Shown here: positions 57,639-59,787 of the stretch, one piece after another
Numbering within the stretch: the first letter of the stretch is position 1
How the letters are laid out: the number at the start of each line of letters is the position of its first letter
Assembly: GCF_013839515.1 (NCBI RefSeq)
Contig: NZ_JACDNQ010000002.1
Location: 184,292 to 244,078, forward strand
Reading direction: 5' to 3'
Source of the DNA: Natronomonas salinimetallica
GTDB taxonomy: Archaea > Halobacteriota > Halobacteria > Halobacteriales > Haloarculaceae
DNA: 59,787 nt
Made by a program: the position numbers and the translations under genes
The notes under the pieces: generated by a model
The model's database searches: none
What the model was told of the DNA's origin: nothing
The model's input: only the letters and a program-made list of their open reading frames with translations

Positions 57639-59042
57639 TTATGTGCCAGCGAGCTCGACGCCCGTGATCTCGAAGCGTGCGCCGCCGCTAGCGCTCTCCG
57701 TGACTCGGATCTCCCAACCGTGGGTCCCGACGATCCGTTCGACGATGGCCAGGCCGAACCCGGTCCCGCCCCGCGACGTCGAGTGGCCCACCTCGAACAC
57801 CTCATCGCGGTCGTCCTCGGGGACGCCGGGGCCGTCGTCGGCGACGTAGAAGCCATCGTCCAGCGTGCCGACCGTCACGGTCACGTCGTCGCTCCCGTGT
57901 TCGACCGCGTTCCGATAGAGGTTTTCGAACAGCTGTTCCAGCCGGCTCCCGTCGGATCGGATCGTTCGATCGGCCTCGACGACGAGCGTCGCGTCCTTCG
58001 TCTCGGTGTTCGCCCAGGAGCTGTCGGCCGCCGTCGCGAGCACGACCGGTTCGAAGTCGGCTGCACGCCCACCCCCGCGGGCGAGCGTGAGGAGATTCTC
58101 GATCAGGGACTCCATTCGGTCGTGCGCTCTTTTCGTATGCTCTAGGTGCTCGCTGTTGCACTCCTCGTGAGCGAGTTCCACCCGTCCCATAGCGACATTC
58201 AGCGGGTTGCGGAGGTCGTGGGAGACGACTGACGAGAACTGATCCAGACGGTCGTTTTGTCGCCTGAGCGTCTTTTCGAGCTCCTTTTGATCGCTGATGT
58301 CGGCCTGGATCGCAACGAAGGCGGAGACCTCACCGTCGTCAGTGATCGGCGAGATCGTCTGTGACGCGTGATACCGTTCACCGGACTTTCGGCGGTTGAT
58401 CACCTCTTCGCTCCAGGTGTCCCCCGAGCGGATGGTTTCCCACAGCTCCTCGTAGTACTCCGGGGGCATCTCACCGGATTTCAGAATACGTGGCGTTCGT
58501 CCGATCGCGTTCCGTGGCTCGTACCCAGTCACGTCCGTGAAGGCCCGGTTGACGTACTCGATTGTCCCGTCCGGGTCGGTGATGAAGACCGCGTGTGCGG
58601 TCGCTTCGACGGCCCGTCTGAACCGCTCCAGCTGTTTTTCACGCTGTTTTCGCTCCGATATCTCCCGCGTATTGACGACGTACCGCCCCTCGGGCGTGGG
58701 ATCTACCGACGCGATGGATTCGACCCATTTATATGTTCCGTCGGCCTGCTCGTGTCGATACTCGACGGCCCGGACCGCGTACTCCTCGCTGGAGGTGATC
58801 GTCTCGAAAGCGTCCACGACGTCCTCGCGGTCCTCCGGATGAAGGTACTCAAAGACCAGTGTTCCGACCAGTTCGTCCTGGTCAAATCCGTAGACCCGTT
58901 CGATCGAGGGGCTCTCGTATCGAATGGTACCGTCCTCGTCGAGCACCGTGAGGAGGTTCGTCGAGTAGAGCGGGATGGTGTCGAGTGGAACGTCGCGTCC
59001 GGGGGCTGCTGTCTTGTTCGGCTCCGATCTATCGTCTCCCAT
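57639..59042 (-). CDS. PAS-domain sensor histidine kinase
   Basis: A 467-residue soluble kinase: two PAS domains (about 20-130 and 140-255), a histidine phosphoacceptor region FSSVVSHDLRNPLNVAMG near 275, and a HATPase domain with ENLYRNAVEHGSDD, VADDGPGVP and GTGFGLAIVERIV. No membrane segment; a cytosolic sensor. No response regulator is adjacent. It is unrelated in detail to the kinase at 17563. Start ATG 59042 (MGDDRSEPNKTAAP). Confidence 0.88.
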   Translation of the reverse strand: MGDDRSEPNKTAAPGRDVPLDTIPLYSTNLLTVLDEDGTIRYESPSIERVYGFDQDELVGTLVFEYLHPEDREDVVDAFETITSSEEYAVRAVEYRHEQADGTYKWVESIASVDPTPEGRYVVNTREISERKQREKQLERFRRAVEATAHAVFITDPDGTIEYVNRAFTDVTGYEPRNAIGRTPRILKSGEMPPEYYEELWETIRSGDTWSEEVINRRKSGERYHASQTISPITDDGEVSAFVAIQADISDQKELEKTLRRQNDRLDQFSSVVSHDLRNPLNVAMGRVELAHEECNSEHLEHTKRAHDRMESLIENLLTLARGGGRAADFEPVVLATAADSSWANTETKDATLVVEADRTIRSDGSRLEQLFENLYRNAVEHGSDDVTVTVGTLDDGFYVADDGPGVPEDDRDEVFEVGHSTSRGGTGFGLAIVERIVGTHGWEIRVTESASGGARFEITGVELAGT

Positions 59043-59147
59043 GCTTTGTCCTGTGAACTACGGTTTCAATCTCCGAGTGATCGGATATTGACGTCCTCCT
59101 CCACGTGAACGCGGAGAAATACGTTCTACAGTAGACATCGCAACTAT

Positions 59148-59211
59148 GTACACATCGATCGCACTGCCGTCGTGCGATCGAGTATGTATCGTCTTCCGAT
59201 CTCTACTATAG
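59148..59211. repeat. Left arm of a 64-bp inverted repeat
   Basis: The reverse complement of this segment matches 59579-59642 with about five mismatches, two at the outermost bases. It contains its own hairpin (CGATCGCAC...GTGCGATCG) and ends TCTACTATAG at the inner side. The two arms are 367 bp apart. Confidence 0.85.
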
Positions 59212-59219
59212 CATTCGTG

Positions 59220-59560
59220 TTCACCGCACCGGCGGTTCGGATACTGTCTCATTGGTGGCGGGCAGGCCGTGGTTCGAAAATCGAATATTTTCGCCATTAT
59301 GAGAGAGCTCTGCCCTCTCGAACGACCTCCGAAGGTCGTTCGGTCTCGCTCCGTTCCGACCTAACCTTACATCGTATCATGCGGTGTCAATACTTGAAGC
59401 TACGGATTGGAAGCTCAGAGAATGGCATCCAACGGTGGTTTGTGTAGCGTATCGTCGGATTCATCTGGTGGCTCGGTCTCCCGTCATCACGAAATGGCTC
59501 CGCCGTCTCGGACGACCCCACGAAGGAATCATCGCGCTTCAGCACGGGGAGGATGTCAAC
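59220..59560. other. Decayed sequence between the inverted repeats, possible IS200/IS605 right-end remnant
   Basis: No intact gene. The stretch has hairpins (GAGAGAGCTCTGCCCTCTC at 59299-59317; GAACGACC...GGTCGTTC at 59320-59342) and a fragment in the plus frame ending LQHGEDVNRVASRNL. GGGGAGGATGTCAA (about 59547-59560) resembles the sequence at the right end of haloarchaeal IS200/IS605 elements, from memory. The rest of 59043-59787 outside the named elements is also non-coding. Confidence 0.3.
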
Positions 59561-59578
59561 CGTGTCGCGTCACGGAAT

Positions 59579-59642
59579 CTATAGTAGAGATCGGAAGACA
59601 ATACACACTCGATCGCACGGCGGCAGTGCGATCGATGTGTGA
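59579..59642. repeat. Right arm of the 64-bp inverted repeat
   Basis: Starts CTATAGTAGAGATCGGAAGA and contains the hairpin CGATCGCAC...GTGCGATCG; inverted partner of 59148-59211. Confidence 0.85.
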
Positions 59643-59692
59643 CTCACGCTCCGGTGACGTGGTCTCGTCGCGGACGTATCGCCGGCAGGTTA

Positions 59693-59718
59693 TACTGGTG
59701 GACGAAATCAAATGAAAC
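59693..59718. mobile_element. MITE family B, copy 2, interrupted
   Basis: The 26 bases beginning TACTGGTGGACGAAATCAAA are identical to the reverse complement of 36224-36249, one end of the family B MITE, with TTA on the left flank (59690-59692). Similarity stops exactly at 59719, where an IS6-like end begins. Confidence 0.65.
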
Positions 59719-59787
59719 GGCTCTGTTGAATCACTAGACAGCGGCGGGATCGGTCGCTAAATCAAAGGAATTGAAGCGGGAGGCTTC
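59719..59787. mobile_element. Probable end of an IS6-family insertion sequence (partial)
   Basis: GGCTCTGTTGAATC (59719-59732) resembles the terminal inverted repeat of IS6-family elements (GGCACTGTTGCAAA in IS26), and haloarchaeal members have GGCTCTGTTGAAT-like ends, as I recall. If real, the eight bases before it (AATGAAAC, 59711-59718) would be the target duplication. The element continues beyond the window. Confidence 0.55.

Noticed and set aside
59350-59372. A DtxR-like operator in the graveyard (CGACCTAACCTTAC)
   Set aside because: One half resembles ACCTAA but there is no matching TTTTAGG half.
59187-59610. Sequencing adapter contamination, because AGATCGGAAGA occurs in the inverted repeat arms
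   Set aside because: The match to common adapter sequence is only 11-12 bases. Flanking bases do not continue the adapter, and the arms share a much longer unrelated sequence with a hairpin.
1-59787. A restriction-modification, CRISPR-Cas or other classical defence island
   Set aside because: No nuclease, helicase, Cas or reverse-transcriptase genes were found; the methylase is an orphan and the toxin-antitoxin pair stands alone.

Overview
The window is chromosomal DNA from a halophilic archaeon (class Halobacteria). The proteins are strongly acidic and the third codon positions are rich in G and C. Many genes have TATA boxes about 25-30 nt upstream of the start codon, as expected for leaderless transcripts. 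Archaeal markers include a PAC2-type proteasome chaperone homologue, a geranylgeranyl-reductase family protein, polyprenyl synthase, halocyanin-type copper domains and many families known only from haloarchaea. I cannot assign a genus from sequence alone.

Layout. 1-6 kb: partial tRNA-Gly, nadE, an enoyl-CoA hydratase, an orphan DNA methyltransferase (probably the haloarchaeal CTAG methylase), tRNA-Thr, a MITE, a SWIM zinc-finger protein and a UPF0175/PIN toxin-antitoxin pair whose toxin is frameshifted. 6-14.4 kb: a stress-type region with a lipoprotein, hemerythrin, tandem rhodanese, SDR, a very small membrane protein, DUF2249 proteins (one single, one with four copies), an ABCE1/RLI-like ATPase that has lost all Fe-S cysteines, and a CopD-like membrane protein. 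Three promoters here carry a CGAA-N4-TTCG palindrome like that described for the NarO regulator. 14.4-24 kb: aconitase, a PAS histidine kinase, a BCCT transporter, an AstE/AspA-like hydrolase, a coiled-coil protein and DUF371. 24-29 kb: an export cluster (DUF5305, signal peptidase I, a secreted protein ending in a NosL copper domain, and a small Tat-type secreted protein). 29-45 kb: housekeeping genes: Nth, DUF790 nuclease, NOP2-type RNA methylase, PAC2, NYN, M20, a uS10-like protein, NUDIX, IscA, polyprenyl synthase, a degenerate NAD-kinase-like protein, M42 peptidase, an aldo/keto reductase and a geranylgeranyl reductase. MITEs and a duplicated tRNA-Val 3' end interrupt this stretch. 45-50.5 kb: a sulfur-handling run (thioredoxin, two YeeE/YedE proteins, a rhodanese-metallo-beta-lactamase fusion) and a CBS-domain membrane protein. 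50.7-55.5 kb: a large repeat-containing halocyanin lipoprotein and a translationally coupled small-membrane/disordered/cupin operon. 55.6-59 kb: a cis-prenyltransferase, a ZIP transporter and a second PAS kinase. 59.1-59.8 kb: a mobile-element graveyard running into an IS6-type end at the window edge.

How the genes work together. The most cohesive signal is an 18-bp palindrome, TTTTAGG-NNN-ACCTAAAA, resembling DtxR/IdeR metalloregulator sites. It occurs four times, once before the CopD-like gene, twice before the halocyanin-repeat lipoprotein and once before the small membrane/cupin operon. This suggests an uncharacterised metal-responsive regulon of cell-surface proteins. A second set of sites (NarO-like boxes) links hemerythrin, DUF2249 proteins and a tiny membrane protein, probably a low-oxygen or nitrosative-stress group. 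The Cys-free ABCE1 homologue lies between these two groups. Four short inverted-repeat elements of three families share a TGA/TCA target duplication, and two of them sit directly on a gene's stop codon.
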